Made by a program: the position numbers and the translations under genes. From contig NC_019908.1 of the NCBI RefSeq assembly GCF_000325665.1, positions 1,922,001-1,986,000 on the forward strand: a stretch of 64,000 bases of DNA. The letters run 5' to 3'. Positions 8,155-18,500 of this stretch are shown here, piece by piece (position 1 is the first letter of the stretch; every line of letters starts with the position of its first letter). A model generated the notes under the pieces. The model was given only the letters and a program-made list of their open reading frames with translations. It was not told the origin of the DNA and did no database searches. The stretch comes from Brachyspira pilosicoli P43/6/78. Lineage in GTDB: Bacteria > Spirochaetota > Brachyspiria > Brachyspirales > Brachyspiraceae.

Positions 8155-9303
8155 TTATATAAAAGTAGCTCTTAATTGTCCCATAGTACTAGTAAATATT
8201 ACAAATAATGTTAATGATATTAAAAACCATATTATTCTAAATACTTTACTTTTTTCAGATTTTATTCCAATGAATGCATATGCTGCTAAAGCCACCATAG
8301 GAAGTCTTGTTAAAGACCAAGTACTGTTTGTAGTTAAAGGCATTAGCACTGTAAATATTGAATAGAAAGAAAAATATATAGGCATTTTTTTAACTGAAAG
8401 TATAGAGAATATAAGCATAGTAATTGGGCATAAGAATTCTAAAGTAGTTCTTAAAGCAGGGTATTGAAATATTCTAATAAAAAGTTTTATTATAAATGGT
8501 ATAATAAGAGGACTTGGAGTTTCTCTTGACCATGTTTTTTGAGCTTCCAAAAAATACAAAGCATTATCTGTTTTAGCATACATATATACAAGCCACAAAC
8601 CATATAATGCCATCACTACTACTAAAAAGCTAATTCCATTTTTAATTAATTGTGAAGTTGATTTTATATTATAATTTTTTTGTTTTATATAGTTTACAAG
8701 CATATCAAGACCATAGGCAGCAAGCAATGCAATACCGTTTATTCTTGTAAGTATAGATAGTCCGCAAAAAATTGCAGCTATCATATAATCTTTATTTTTA
8801 TAGGATATTATTGATATTAAAATCATTAAAAAATATAAAGCTTCACTATATGGTACAGAATTATAATGTGAGGCAGGATATATTATCAATGCTATAGTTG
8901 CATACATAGAAGCAGTTTTTCCAATATATTCTATTAAATAATAAAATAGAAGCAGTATAACAATGATGAATGATATATTTGATATTGTAAAAGCAGCCCA
9001 TTCATATGAACCAAAAAATATTGGAGATAATAATTTTATCATTACAGGGTATAGAGGAGCAAATGCATATAAAGAGCCATTATATCCATTTTGTGCTATA
9101 TATAAAAAATTAGAAATATCATTAAATTGAAATATTATATCTAATGGTTTATGAACATTATCATATACATCATAACCTTTTGGAAGATAATAGTATCCTA
9201 TATTAAGCATCAAAGCAAATATTATTCTTGTTGCAATAAAAAATAAAAATATAGTTGTTAATTCTTTTTTATATGTTTTAAAAAATGATGATATATTGTT
9301 CAT
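8155..9303 (-). CDS. polytopic membrane glycosyltransferase (PIG-V/mannosyltransferase-like, GT-C)
   Basis: 382 residues with about ten membrane helices. The first extracytoplasmic loop has FNDISNFLYIAQNGYNG followed by YAFAPLYPVMIKLL, the arrangement seen in PIG-V-like mannosyltransferases (an Asp in the first loop, then AFxPLYP). NSVPYSEALYFLMIL and SILTRINGIALL also match the family. GT-C enzymes take sugars from lipid-linked donors and act on the outer face of the inner membrane. Donor and acceptor cannot be deduced. It is monocistronic, divergent from the M55 peptidase gene, and ends at its own terminator. Confidence 0.7.
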   Translation of the reverse strand: MNNISSFFKTYKKELTTIFLFFIATRIIFALMLNIGYYYLPKGYDVYDNVHKPLDIIFQFNDISNFLYIAQNGYNGSLYAFAPLYPVMIKLLSPIFFGSYEWAAFTISNISFIIVILLLFYYLIEYIGKTASMYATIALIIYPASHYNSVPYSEALYFLMILISIISYKNKDYMIAAIFCGLSILTRINGIALLAAYGLDMLVNYIKQKNYNIKSTSQLIKNGISFLVVVMALYGLWLVYMYAKTDNALYFLEAQKTWSRETPSPLIIPFIIKLFIRIFQYPALRTTLEFLCPITMLIFSILSVKKMPIYFSFYSIFTVLMPLTTNSTWSLTRLPMVALAAYAFIGIKSEKSKVFRIIWFLISLTLFVIFTSTMGQLRATFI

Positions 9304-9434
9304 TGGTATACCTTTTATTTTATTGCTTTATTTTATAGGATTATACAATATATTTGATAAAATAAAATATATTGTATAAAATAAAAAATATAATAGTATA
9401 TATTACAAAAAATTATTTTAATAAGGAAAGAAAA

Positions 9435-10238
9435 ATGAAAGTATTTATTAGTGCCGATATAGAAGGTGTAACAACTACTACACAATGGCCAGATACAGAT
9501 GTTGGTTCATTGACTTATAAAGAGCATGCATTACAAATGACTAAAGAAGTTAATGCTGCTTGCGAGGGGGCAATACTTGCAGGAGCTAAAGAGATATTTG
9601 TTAAAGATGCTCATGATTCTGCCATGAACATAGACCAAACTGCTTTGCCTGATATTGTAAAAGTGCATAGAAGATGGAGCGGAGACCCTTATTCTATGGT
9701 TGAGGGTATAGATGAGAGTTTTGATGCTGCTATGTTTATAGGCTATCATAGTCCTGCTACAAGCGGAAGCAATCCTTTATCGCATACTATGAGCAATGCT
9801 AAAGTTTTTAGTATAAAATTAAATGATGTTGTAGCAAGCGAGTTTATGTTTTTTAGTTATGCTGCAGCTTATAGAAATGTGCCTTCAGTATTTTTGTCTG
9901 GTGATAAAGGTCTTTGCGATGATGCTAACAATATGGACCCTAATCACCCTAGTTTAATAACAGTTGCTGTAAAAGAGGGTGCTGGTTATGCTACTATTAA
10001 CTATTCTCCTAATCTTATGATTAAAACTATTAAAGAAAAAACTGAAGAAGCTTTAAAGCAAGATTTGAAATGTTTAAAACTTCCAAAGACTTTTAAGCTT
10101 GAAGTAACTTATAAAGAACATGGCTATGCTTACAAGATGTCATTTTATCCTAATGCTAAAAAGGTTAATGATAATACTATTGTTTATGAGAGCAATGATT
10201 ATTATGAGATACTTAGAGCTATGAAGTTTGTTTTATAA
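9435..10238 (+). CDS. M55-family D-aminopeptidase (DppA-like)
   Basis: 267 residues from ATG 9435, which has AAGGAAAG just upstream; an in-frame ATG at 9372 has no ribosome site. The sequence opens with KVFISADIEG, placing Asp 8 and Glu 10 exactly as in DppA. His 60 in VKDAHDS, His 105 in FIGYHS and Glu 136 in VVASE complete the dinuclear zinc set, and His 117 in LSHT is the expected catalytic His. The enzyme releases N-terminal D-amino acids from short peptides, probably in cell-wall peptide recycling. Cytoplasmic, no signal peptide. Monocistronic. Confidence 0.88.
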   Translation: MKVFISADIEGVTTTTQWPDTDVGSLTYKEHALQMTKEVNAACEGAILAGAKEIFVKDAHDSAMNIDQTALPDIVKVHRRWSGDPYSMVEGIDESFDAAMFIGYHSPATSGSNPLSHTMSNAKVFSIKLNDVVASEFMFFSYAAAYRNVPSVFLSGDKGLCDDANNMDPNHPSLITVAVKEGAGYATINYSPNLMIKTIKEKTEEALKQDLKCLKLPKTFKLEVTYKEHGYAYKMSFYPNAKKVNDNTIVYESNDYYEILRAMKFVL

Positions 10239-10352
10239 TTTTTATTAATTTTATTGAATAAGCATTATGTAATTGAATATAATAATATTGCTTTTAAAAA
10301 ATTATATTATATAATATTACTACAAAAAATAATTTAATATATGGACTAATTT

Positions 10353-11453
10353 ATGAAAAAAGTAAATGTTTGTTTATTGGGTGCTTCTGGTGCCGTTGGT
10401 AAAGAGATGCTCAAGATATTGCAAGAGAGAAAATTTCCTGTTAATGAATTAAGATTATTAGGTAATAAGACAGCAGGTCAAAAGGTTATTTTTAATAATA
10501 AAGAATACACCATAGAAAAGCCTACTAAAGATTCTTTTAAAGATATGGATATTACTTTGGTTGCTGTAGGAAGCGATGAAAGTAAAAAGTTAAGTCCTTT
10601 GGCTGCAAAAGCTGGAAGCGTTGTTATTGATAACAGCAGTGCTTTTAGAATGGATAAAAATGTTCCTTTAGTAGTTCCAGAGGTTAACCCTGAAGATGTT
10701 AAGCTTCATAAAGGTATTATAGCTAACCCTAATTGCAGTACTATTATTGCTTTGGTGGCATTAGCTCCATTACATAAATTTGCTAAAATTAAAAGAGTAA
10801 TAGCTTCTACATATCAGGCAGTATCTGGTGCTGGTAAAGAGGGTATGGAAGAACTTCAGCAGCAAGTTTATGATTATGCAGAGCAAAAAAAGTTAAATAT
10901 TAAAGCTTTCAAATATCAAATATTATTTAACTTAATTCCTCAAATAGATGCATTTGACAGCAAAACAGGATACACTAAAGAAGAATTAAAAATGACTAAT
11001 GAGGGCAGAAAAATATTACATGCTCCAGATTTACAAGTAAGCTGCACTTGTGTTAGAGTGCCTGTTTTAAGAAGCCACAGTGAATCTATAACAATAGAAA
11101 CAGAAAAGAAATTAACAGCTAAAAAAGCTAAAGAATTATTATCAAAAGCTAAAGGTGTAAAAGTAGTAGACAATCCTTCACAATTTAAATATCCTATGCC
11201 TTTAGATACAACAGACCAAGATAATATATTTGTTGGAAGAATAAGAGAAGACATCAGTGCTAAAAACTCTTTAACTTTCTGGTGTGCAGGCGACCAAATA
11301 AGAAAAGGTGCTGCTACAAATGCTGTACAAATTGCTGAGTTGGTGTTGCCTTTATTAGATAAAGAATCTAAAAAAGAAGAAGCTCCAAAAAAGAGAGTTT
11401 GCAAGCCAAAAAAAGCTGCAGCAAAAAAAGAAGTAAAAAAGACTGATAAATAA
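10353..11453 (+). CDS. asd: aspartate-semialdehyde dehydrogenase with a basic C-terminal tail
   Basis: 366 residues. NADP-binding GASGAVG at 10-16, active-site Cys 128 in NPNCST, YQAVSGAGKEG, and RVPVLRSHSE with the catalytic His region identify Asd. The enzyme reduces aspartyl phosphate to aspartate semialdehyde for lysine, diaminopimelate, threonine and methionine synthesis. The enzyme proper ends near residue 335 (AVQIAELVL). The last 30 residues are Lys/Glu/Ala-rich low complexity (KKAAAKKEVKK), an extension not usual in Asd. It stands alone with its own terminator. Confidence 0.93.
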   Translation: MKKVNVCLLGASGAVGKEMLKILQERKFPVNELRLLGNKTAGQKVIFNNKEYTIEKPTKDSFKDMDITLVAVGSDESKKLSPLAAKAGSVVIDNSSAFRMDKNVPLVVPEVNPEDVKLHKGIIANPNCSTIIALVALAPLHKFAKIKRVIASTYQAVSGAGKEGMEELQQQVYDYAEQKKLNIKAFKYQILFNLIPQIDAFDSKTGYTKEELKMTNEGRKILHAPDLQVSCTCVRVPVLRSHSESITIETEKKLTAKKAKELLSKAKGVKVVDNPSQFKYPMPLDTTDQDNIFVGRIREDISAKNSLTFWCAGDQIRKGAATNAVQIAELVLPLLDKESKKEEAPKKRVCKPKKAAAKKEVKKTDK

Positions 11454-11477
11454 TAATATTATTTAGTAGAAAACTAT

Positions 11478-11508
11478 AAGGCATTCAATTATATTGAGTG
11501 CCTTTTTT
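11478..11508 (+). terminator. terminator of asd
   Basis: AAGGCATTCAAT pairs with ATTGAGTGCCTT (one G-T pair), followed by T6. It begins 25 bases after the asd stop. Confidence 0.9.
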
Positions 11509-11569
11509 ATTTATATTGTTTTAATTTTACTGCTTATAAATATATATAAAATAATGCTATATGTTTGTG

Positions 11570-11650
11570 ACCATATTCTGTAAAAATGCAGTTCTTTTGG
11601 TTCTTTTATACCAATAAAAGAACTGGGGTGCGGGGCAAAGCCCTGCAAAT
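11570..11650. repeat. dispersed repeat R1, 3' partial copy
   Basis: Contains AATGCAG, the TTCTTTTATACC...ATAAAAGAA inverted repeat and GGGGC-AAA-GCCC hairpin found in the right half of the element at 3431-3660. The left half with the TTCG hairpin is missing. The rest of the 11454-11759 gap is the asd terminator and A/T-rich leader of the next gene. Confidence 0.75.
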
Positions 11651-11759
11651 AATAAAAAAATAACTATATTTTATTATATGAGTTTTATTTTATTTCATTG
11701 ACTTTTAATTTATTTATATTAGACTAAAATATATTAAAAAACTTAAAAGTGATTAATTT

Positions 11760-12713
11760 ATGATTAAAAATATTTTTGCCGTTTTAATTTGTATGCTTTT
11801 GTTTTCTTGCAATAATGTTAATGCTTTAAATAATAATTTATCTTCTAACAATTCCCAATTATATTTTGACTCTAAAAAGGCATATGATTATGTGAAAGCT
11901 CAAACAGATTTAGGACCTCGCGTTTATGGAAGTGAAGCACATAAAAATGTGAGAGAATATTTTAAAAAAGAAATTTCTAACATGGGATATGAAGTATTTA
12001 GTCATAAATTTGAAGCTCCATACATTAAAGGAAGAGAAGGCGAGAACATATATGCATTTTTAAATGGCAAAACAGATAAATATATTATAATAGCTAGTCA
12101 TTATGACAGCAGAAGCGTTGCAGAAAAAGACCCTGTAGCAGAAAACAGAAATAAACCAATAGATGGTGCTAATGATGGGGCAAGCAGTTCTGGGGTTTTG
12201 CTTGAGCTTATGAATGCTTTGAAAAATTATGAGCTTGATTATAGTATATGTTTTGTATTGTTTGACCTTGAAGATGACGGCAATTTATTTGGTGTGGAAG
12301 GTACTTCACCTATTGAAACTGATTGGATACAGGGAAGCATTGCTTTTGTAAATGATAATGTAGTAGATAAAAATAAAATTAAGTTCGGCATACTTCTTGA
12401 TATGGTTGGAAGCAGTGAGGCTTTATTTAAATACGAAAACTTTGCTTATACTTATTATTCTGATATTTATAAAAATGTATGGTCTAATGCTAGATATTTA
12501 GGTTATGAAAAGTTTTTTGTGAATGATTTTTACGGCGGCATAATAGATGACCATACTCCTTTTATTTTTAACAACATACCTTTTATAGATGTTATAGATA
12601 TGAGCTATAAATATCATCATACTCAAAATGATACAATAGACAAAATAGATATTAATACTTTGGAAGCTGTTGGAAAAACTATAGAGTATACAATAGTTAA
12701 TACTATTAAATAA
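11760..12713 (+). CDS. M28-family peptidase-like lipoprotein (glutaminyl-cyclase type)
   Basis: 317 residues with a lipobox (LICMLLFSC, Cys 17). The zinc-ligand motifs of the M28 fold are in order: ASHYDSR, DGANDGASSSG, a carboxylate in FDLEDDGN, and IDDHTPF plus YHHTQNDT at the end. The spacing and the LDMVG segment resemble glutaminyl cyclases and related M28 enzymes rather than aminopeptidases with inserted domains. It should sit on the periplasmic side of a membrane. Substrate (peptide hydrolysis or pyroglutamate formation) is undecided. Monocistronic; ATG preceded by an A-rich leader with weak AAAGTGA. Confidence 0.8.
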   Translation: MIKNIFAVLICMLLFSCNNVNALNNNLSSNNSQLYFDSKKAYDYVKAQTDLGPRVYGSEAHKNVREYFKKEISNMGYEVFSHKFEAPYIKGREGENIYAFLNGKTDKYIIIASHYDSRSVAEKDPVAENRNKPIDGANDGASSSGVLLELMNALKNYELDYSICFVLFDLEDDGNLFGVEGTSPIETDWIQGSIAFVNDNVVDKNKIKFGILLDMVGSSEALFKYENFAYTYYSDIYKNVWSNARYLGYEKFFVNDFYGGIIDDHTPFIFNNIPFIDVIDMSYKYHHTQNDTIDKIDINTLEAVGKTIEYTIVNTIK

Positions 12714-12843
12714 TAAAAAAATATTATTTATTCTAAACAAAATAATCAAAAATATCTTTAAAAGTTTATTATTATTGTTATAATATTTTATATTTTTATA
12801 TTATTTATTATACAACAATTTAGAAGGAAATATAAGGAAATAT

Positions 12844-14685
12844 ATGGTCAATTTTTTTAAGAGTCAATCTACAGAGGCAAGAAGGGATTTAATACTTCAT
12901 GGCTCTATAACAAACACATTAATAATGCTTTCTATCCCTACATTGATGATGACTTTAGTACAATCAATGATACCTCTAATGGACGGACTTTTTCTTAATA
13001 ATGTTACTAATACTATTATAGCAAGCAGTGTAAACTTTGCAGAGCCTATAATCATGATGATGACAGCATTATCTCAAGGTTTGGGTGTTGCTGCTATGGC
13101 TATAGTTGGTCAATATAATGGATTGGGCGACTTTAAAAATGCCAAAAGAATATCTACACAAATAGTAGTTACAGGTGTTTTATTTGGTATTGCTATGGGA
13201 CCTACGCTATATTTGGTAAGCATACTTGTTTCTATGAATTTACATTCAGGCATTAAGGAAAATGTATATCAATATTTATCATTATACAGCTTTGTTATGC
13301 CTATGACTTTTTTGGCTGCTTTATATAATGGTATAAAAAATGCTAATGGTAAGCCTGAAGCTACTTTTATAAGAAGTGTTATATTGCTTTTATTAAAGAT
13401 TGTTTTCAATTTTGTATATGTTTATTTTTTGCATTTAGAGGTAGTAGGAAGCGTATTAGCATCTTTTTCTACTTATGCTATAGTTACAGCTTGGATGTAT
13501 TATGATTTATTTATAAAAGAAGGTGATGATAGATTATCTTTAAAAGAGTTTAAATTTGATTCAAGCATTTTAAAAGAACTTATGATAATAGGTGTTCCTT
13601 CAATGCTTACCACATTTTTAAGCAATTTAGGATTCTTCTTAATAAATAGCGAAGTTGAAAAATATGGTGCTACAGTGTTAAACGGTCAAGGTATAGCTAA
13701 CAACATTACAGCAGTATGTTTTAATTTGCCTGCAGCATTTGGTTCTGCGGTTACTACAATGGTTAGTATGAATATAGGAGCTAAATATGCAGATAAGGCA
13801 AAAAAATCATGCTATACAGGAATGTTATTAAGTGCTATTACTGCAATTGTTCTTATAGCAATTGTAGTGCCTTTAACACCGCATATGACTATACTTTTTA
13901 CAAGAAACCCAGAAGATTTATATGTTGCTAATGGGGCTTTGCCTATATTTGCTTTAGGAGTTTTAGGGTTTGGTATAACGATGGTGGCACAGGGTGCTTT
14001 GATAGGTCTTGGGCGTACGCGGGTGCCTCTCATAATAAGTATACTTAGGATATGGTTCTTGAGGTTTATATTTATAATAGTTACTACCAAATATTTATCA
14101 TATTGGTCAGTATTTTGGGGTAATTTATTCTCAAACACTATGGCTGGTGTTATAGCATTCATTATTATCACTAGAATTCCTTGGGTATCTGTTATTAATA
14201 TGCAGACACAGAATATATTTATGCTTAGGGCGAAATTATTTGTTGATGGGCTTGGGGCAAGGTTCTTCCCTAAAAATATTGGAAAAAGAAAAGATTATAC
14301 ATTAAAATTAAAAAATAAAATTAAAAATATTACAGACCCTATTAAATTATCAAAGTTTGAAAAAAGAGAAGAAGAAAGATTAAAAAGAATGGAAGAGCGT
14401 GAAGAGAGAATAAGAGAGAGAGAAGAAAAGAGGGCAAAAGATGTTGCTGAGTGGAAAAGACAGATTGAAGAGATAAAGCAAAATAGAGAGAAAATGAATG
14501 AAGAGCGCAGAAAATACAATGAAGAGAGAAAAAAAGAAAAAGAAGCTAAAAGACAGCAAATATCAGAAAATGTAAGATTAAGAAGAGAGGCAAGGCATAA
14601 GCTTAGAGAAGAGAGAAAAATTGAAAAAGAAAAACAAATTGAAGAGAGAAAAAATTTAAAGAATAATAAAAATGAAGAACTATAA
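12844..14685 (+). CDS. MATE-family efflux transporter with a long charged C-terminal coil
   Basis: 613 residues. The first 450 or so are a 12-helix MATE (MatE) transporter: LSIPTLMMTLVQSMIPLMDG, a second half beginning LKELMIIGVPSMLTTFL, and internal pseudo-symmetry. MATE pumps export drugs or metabolites using sodium or protons. From about residue 500 to the end the protein is almost pure Glu/Arg/Lys/Gln (EEREERIREREEKRAK style), predicted to be a long cytoplasmic alpha-helix or coiled coil. MATE proteins normally stop near 450-480, so this tail is unusual. GGAA lies upstream of ATG 12844. ispD starts inside its last codons. Confidence 0.87.
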   Translation: MVNFFKSQSTEARRDLILHGSITNTLIMLSIPTLMMTLVQSMIPLMDGLFLNNVTNTIIASSVNFAEPIIMMMTALSQGLGVAAMAIVGQYNGLGDFKNAKRISTQIVVTGVLFGIAMGPTLYLVSILVSMNLHSGIKENVYQYLSLYSFVMPMTFLAALYNGIKNANGKPEATFIRSVILLLLKIVFNFVYVYFLHLEVVGSVLASFSTYAIVTAWMYYDLFIKEGDDRLSLKEFKFDSSILKELMIIGVPSMLTTFLSNLGFFLINSEVEKYGATVLNGQGIANNITAVCFNLPAAFGSAVTTMVSMNIGAKYADKAKKSCYTGMLLSAITAIVLIAIVVPLTPHMTILFTRNPEDLYVANGALPIFALGVLGFGITMVAQGALIGLGRTRVPLIISILRIWFLRFIFIIVTTKYLSYWSVFWGNLFSNTMAGVIAFIIITRIPWVSVINMQTQNIFMLRAKLFVDGLGARFFPKNIGKRKDYTLKLKNKIKNITDPIKLSKFEKREEERLKRMEEREERIREREEKRAKDVAEWKRQIEEIKQNREKMNEERRKYNEERKKEKEAKRQQISENVRLRREARHKLREERKIEKEKQIEERKNLKNNKNEEL

Positions 14686-15385
14686 TACATTAATTTTACT
14701 TATAGCAGGACAGTCAAAAAGATTTGGCGGAAAAGTTAAAAAGCAGTTTATTAAAGTTGATAATAAGCCTATATTTATACATACTCTAATCAATATACTA
14801 AAGTTTAAATTTGATAATATTGTTTTAGTAAGTTCAAAAGATGAAATAAATAATATAAAAAAGTATATAGAAAAAGAAAATGCTATAAATAACAGTAATA
14901 AGAAAATAATGCATTATATAGAAGGCGGAAGCGAGAGAGTTTATTCTGTTTATAATGCCATTAAATATTTAAATGATAATAATATAAAAACTGATTATGT
15001 ATTTATTCATGACGGAGTAAGACCATTAGTAACAAAAAAAGAAATATTAAGTCTTTATAATTATATATTAAAAAATGATGCTGCAATATTAGCCTCTAAA
15101 GTAACAGATACTATAAAAAAAGTTGATGATAATAAAAATATTACAGAAACTATAGACAGAACTTATCTATACAGAGCAGCTACTCCTCAGGCTTTTAATT
15201 TTAATAAATACTTAAAATCTATAAATAAATATATGAAAGCCAAAAGCAAAAAGTTAGCAACAGATGATGCTGAAATATACAGTAAATATTCTGGCAATGT
15301 AGGCATTATAGAATGTTCTTCAAATAACATAAAAATAACAAATAAAGAAGATTTATCTATTTTTAAAAAACTAAAAGGTATATAA
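14672..15385 (+). CDS. ispD: 2-C-methyl-D-erythritol 4-phosphate cytidylyltransferase
   Basis: 237 residues. LLIAGQSKRFGGKVKKQF is the nucleotide-binding N-terminal motif of IspD (usually AAGxGxRMG..KQ), IHDGVRPLV is the second signature, and YRAATPQAF and LATDDAEIY the third and fourth. It makes CDP-methylerythritol in the non-mevalonate isoprenoid pathway. The ATG overlaps the MATE gene by 14 bases and is likely translationally coupled to it. The usual leading Ala-Ala is Ile-Ala here, a mild divergence. Confidence 0.92.
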   Translation: MKNYNTLILLIAGQSKRFGGKVKKQFIKVDNKPIFIHTLINILKFKFDNIVLVSSKDEINNIKKYIEKENAINNSNKKIMHYIEGGSERVYSVYNAIKYLNDNNIKTDYVFIHDGVRPLVTKKEILSLYNYILKNDAAILASKVTDTIKKVDDNKNITETIDRTYLYRAATPQAFNFNKYLKSINKYMKAKSKKLATDDAEIYSKYSGNVGIIECSSNNIKITNKEDLSIFKKLKGI

Positions 15386-15526
15386 TTTTGTATATTTAAT
15401 ATATATATGTATTTTTGTATATATATAAGATATATTTTAATAAGTATATATCCGAAAATTTTATATAACAATTTTTATTTAAATAGGTTATTATAGTAGT
15501 TACTTATAGCCTTTGGAGGTATATGA

Positions 15527-18500
15527 GTGCGTACTAAAAAGCACTCACGTTTTAAACTTTATTTAGCTACTACCTTGATAGCTTTTTTAATACCTACTTT
15601 GTTTAGTGTGTCTTTTGTTTTTTCTAATAAACAGAAGTATTTGGATAATATTATATCTTACGTAAATAAAGTATCGCCTATTAATATTTATATAGAGGAT
15701 ATAAGTTTATCATTTAGCTTGGAAATAATTCTTGATAATGTAAAGCTTTATTCTAAGGGCAATGATAATGAATTTGCTAGCATGGATAGGGCTTTTTTGA
15801 AGTTTAATCCATTGAGGCTTCTTATAAAAAAAGATGTATTTTATATGCTTAGTGATGTTGATGTTACTAAGGCTGATTTTTACCCTGAGTTTTTAGATAC
15901 TTCTATTTTTCAATCGAATACTAATGCCAATACAGATTATAGAGAGATTATTAAAAATGTTACAGATATATTATTAGATAAAAACATTCTTGTTAGGAAT
16001 TTTAATACAAAAATAGAAGATAAAGAAGGAAATACAACACAGGTTTCTATTACATCTCTCAATGGAAACTTTAGGTCATATAAATATTTTCTTACTTATG
16101 ATTTAAATCTACCTGATGAAACAATTGTAAACTTTTCTACAGAAGTAAATCCTGATTTATCTTATTTGACATGTTTAATTAATGCTAAAGACAGCGAGAG
16201 AGAGTTATTTAAATATGATATAAATGCTACAAATAACAATGATTTTGTAAAATTAAATTTAAAAAACACAGAAAAAAAAGATTTATTAAATCTTAATTAT
16301 GATTATAACAATAAGAAGCTTAACTTTGAGCTTTTAGATGCTAATATAGATAAAAATACAGTTTATAAGTTTGTAAATATAGCATTAGATACTCCGTTAA
16401 TATACAGTACTATAAAGCCAGATGATGATAATATAAAAATGATTAGTAATGCTATTAATCGTTTTGACTATTTAAAAATTAATGCTTATGGTGATTATGA
16501 GGTTAATAAAGACATATATGTAGATTTTGATATTAGAGCTAGTGACAAATTATTTAATTTATATGCTGATGCAGAAATTACAAACAATAATCTAATACTT
16601 TCAAATCTCAATGTAAATACTTTAGATGGAAATATTATACTTAGCGGTATAGTTCCATTGAATGACCCTGTTTCAAGCGTATTGAGTTTAAATATTAATG
16701 ATATATCAGCTGGAGTTAATAGATTATCTGCTTCATTATCATTAACACCTATAAGAGTTAATGATGAAGAATTATCTTCTAGTTTTACAATATCAGAATT
16801 ATCTTATGAGAATGCTTTGAAACACCCTTTAAAATGGGTTGTAAGGTACATGAAAAAAGAAAAGTATATAGATATGAATTTGAGTGCTAATGAGTATATT
16901 GAGCCTTTTGATGTTAATATATCATTAGACAATACTAGACCGGTATTAATAGATGCTAATGGTATTATACCGCAAGAGTTGTTTGTTGTATTTTTGGGCG
17001 GCAATCCTATTGATAATTTATCTTCTTTAAATGTTAAATATAGTTTGAGTAATGCTTCATATACAGATGGAAAGGGAAATGTTCATGTATTAAATTTATC
17101 ATCTAGAAAGATTTATACAGAAGAATATTTAATTAGGGTAGGTGCTTTAGCTTACAGCAACAAGGTAGAAATTAATGATATATTTTACAGGCTTTCTGAA
17201 GACGGCGGTATTAATGCTAATGCTGTTGTAGAATATGACAAAAATTTCAATGTAAAAGCTAATGGAACTGTAAAGACTCCTATTGGTGATTATAGTGTAA
17301 ACGGATTTACTCTTACAGCTACTAATGGAAGCAGAATATTATATGCTTCTACTGAAAACTCAGAGATAGTTGCAAATGGTTCTATAAAAACTAATGGAGA
17401 TTTTGAGCTAAACATATCAACACCAAATGAGTTAAAAGTTAAAGACATATCTTTTAATGCTGATGTATCTATAGATAATTATAGAAATAAGCCTATATAT
17501 TTATATGGAGATGTTAAATTTAATAAGAATCTATCTCCTGTTGTTGCTTTAGATACTCAATTTGAGCTTTCAAATACTAGTATAGTATTTACAAATATAA
17601 TAGTAGATTATGGTGATAATAGGGTATATGGAGAGGGTATTCTTTCTTCTTCTGACGGAGTTAATAAGTTTACAGCTTTGCTTAAAGATGCTGATAATAC
17701 AGGAGTTGTTGCTTTAGATGCTTCTATTAATCAGAATAATTTATTTGGAAATCTTACTATATCTGATTTGCCTTTTAATCTTACTACAGCAGGCGGAATG
17801 TATGGAATAATTACAGCAAAAGCTACTGTAATAGGTCTTCTTAATGACCCTGTTGTATATTTAGATAAGTTTAATATAAAAGATTTTGAGATTCTTGGCG
17901 ACAGGTATGATGTTTCTTTAACTGGTTATTATAAAACAGATGAGCTTGAAATAAAAGATGTGCTTATGAGTAAAACAGGCTCTATTGGTATTGTAAAATC
18001 AAGAACATTTAAAAAGACAGGCGAACAGTTAAAAATACCTTATGCTTATTTTTCAAAAGATTTGCATAATATGACTATAGAAGTTGATAAGTTATTTTAT
18101 TTAAGTACTTATTCAGGTACAATTAATTATAATATGCGTTCTTTGGCAGATGGAAGTAAAGAGTTTAGAATACAAACAACCCCTATTACAATTAATAAAA
18201 GAAAGCTTCCAGAGTTTGGCACTGTAGTAAATTATAAAAAAGATTATATTACTTTTGAAAACAATAAAAGTCATGGTATATCAGGAACTATTTCTAATAA
18301 AGATGGAGTTAGCGAAACAGCATTAAAGTATGTTTATGATAATTATAATATTCTCAATATTGACGGAAGTATAAAAGATACTGGTAAAGACCAAGTTGAT
18401 TTGCTTCTTACATCAGATAGACTTAATGTAGAGATATTTGAGATATTTAATGTATTATTTACAGAGATACAATCAGCACCTACTAACTTTATGGTTGACA

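Noticed and set aside
8006-8365. Plus-strand hydrophobic ORF overlapping the end of the membrane glycosyltransferase
   Set aside because: Runs antisense through a conserved membrane gene and its terminator; no ribosome site.
14295-14690. Minus-strand ORF rich in Ser, Leu and Phe
   Set aside because: It is the shadow of the Glu/Arg/Lys tail of the MATE protein; GAA/AGA/AAA codons read as TTC/TCT/TTT.
15523-15537. ATG at 15523 as start of the tamB gene
   Set aside because: Out of frame and stops after four codons; GTG 15527 has correct spacing to GGAGG.
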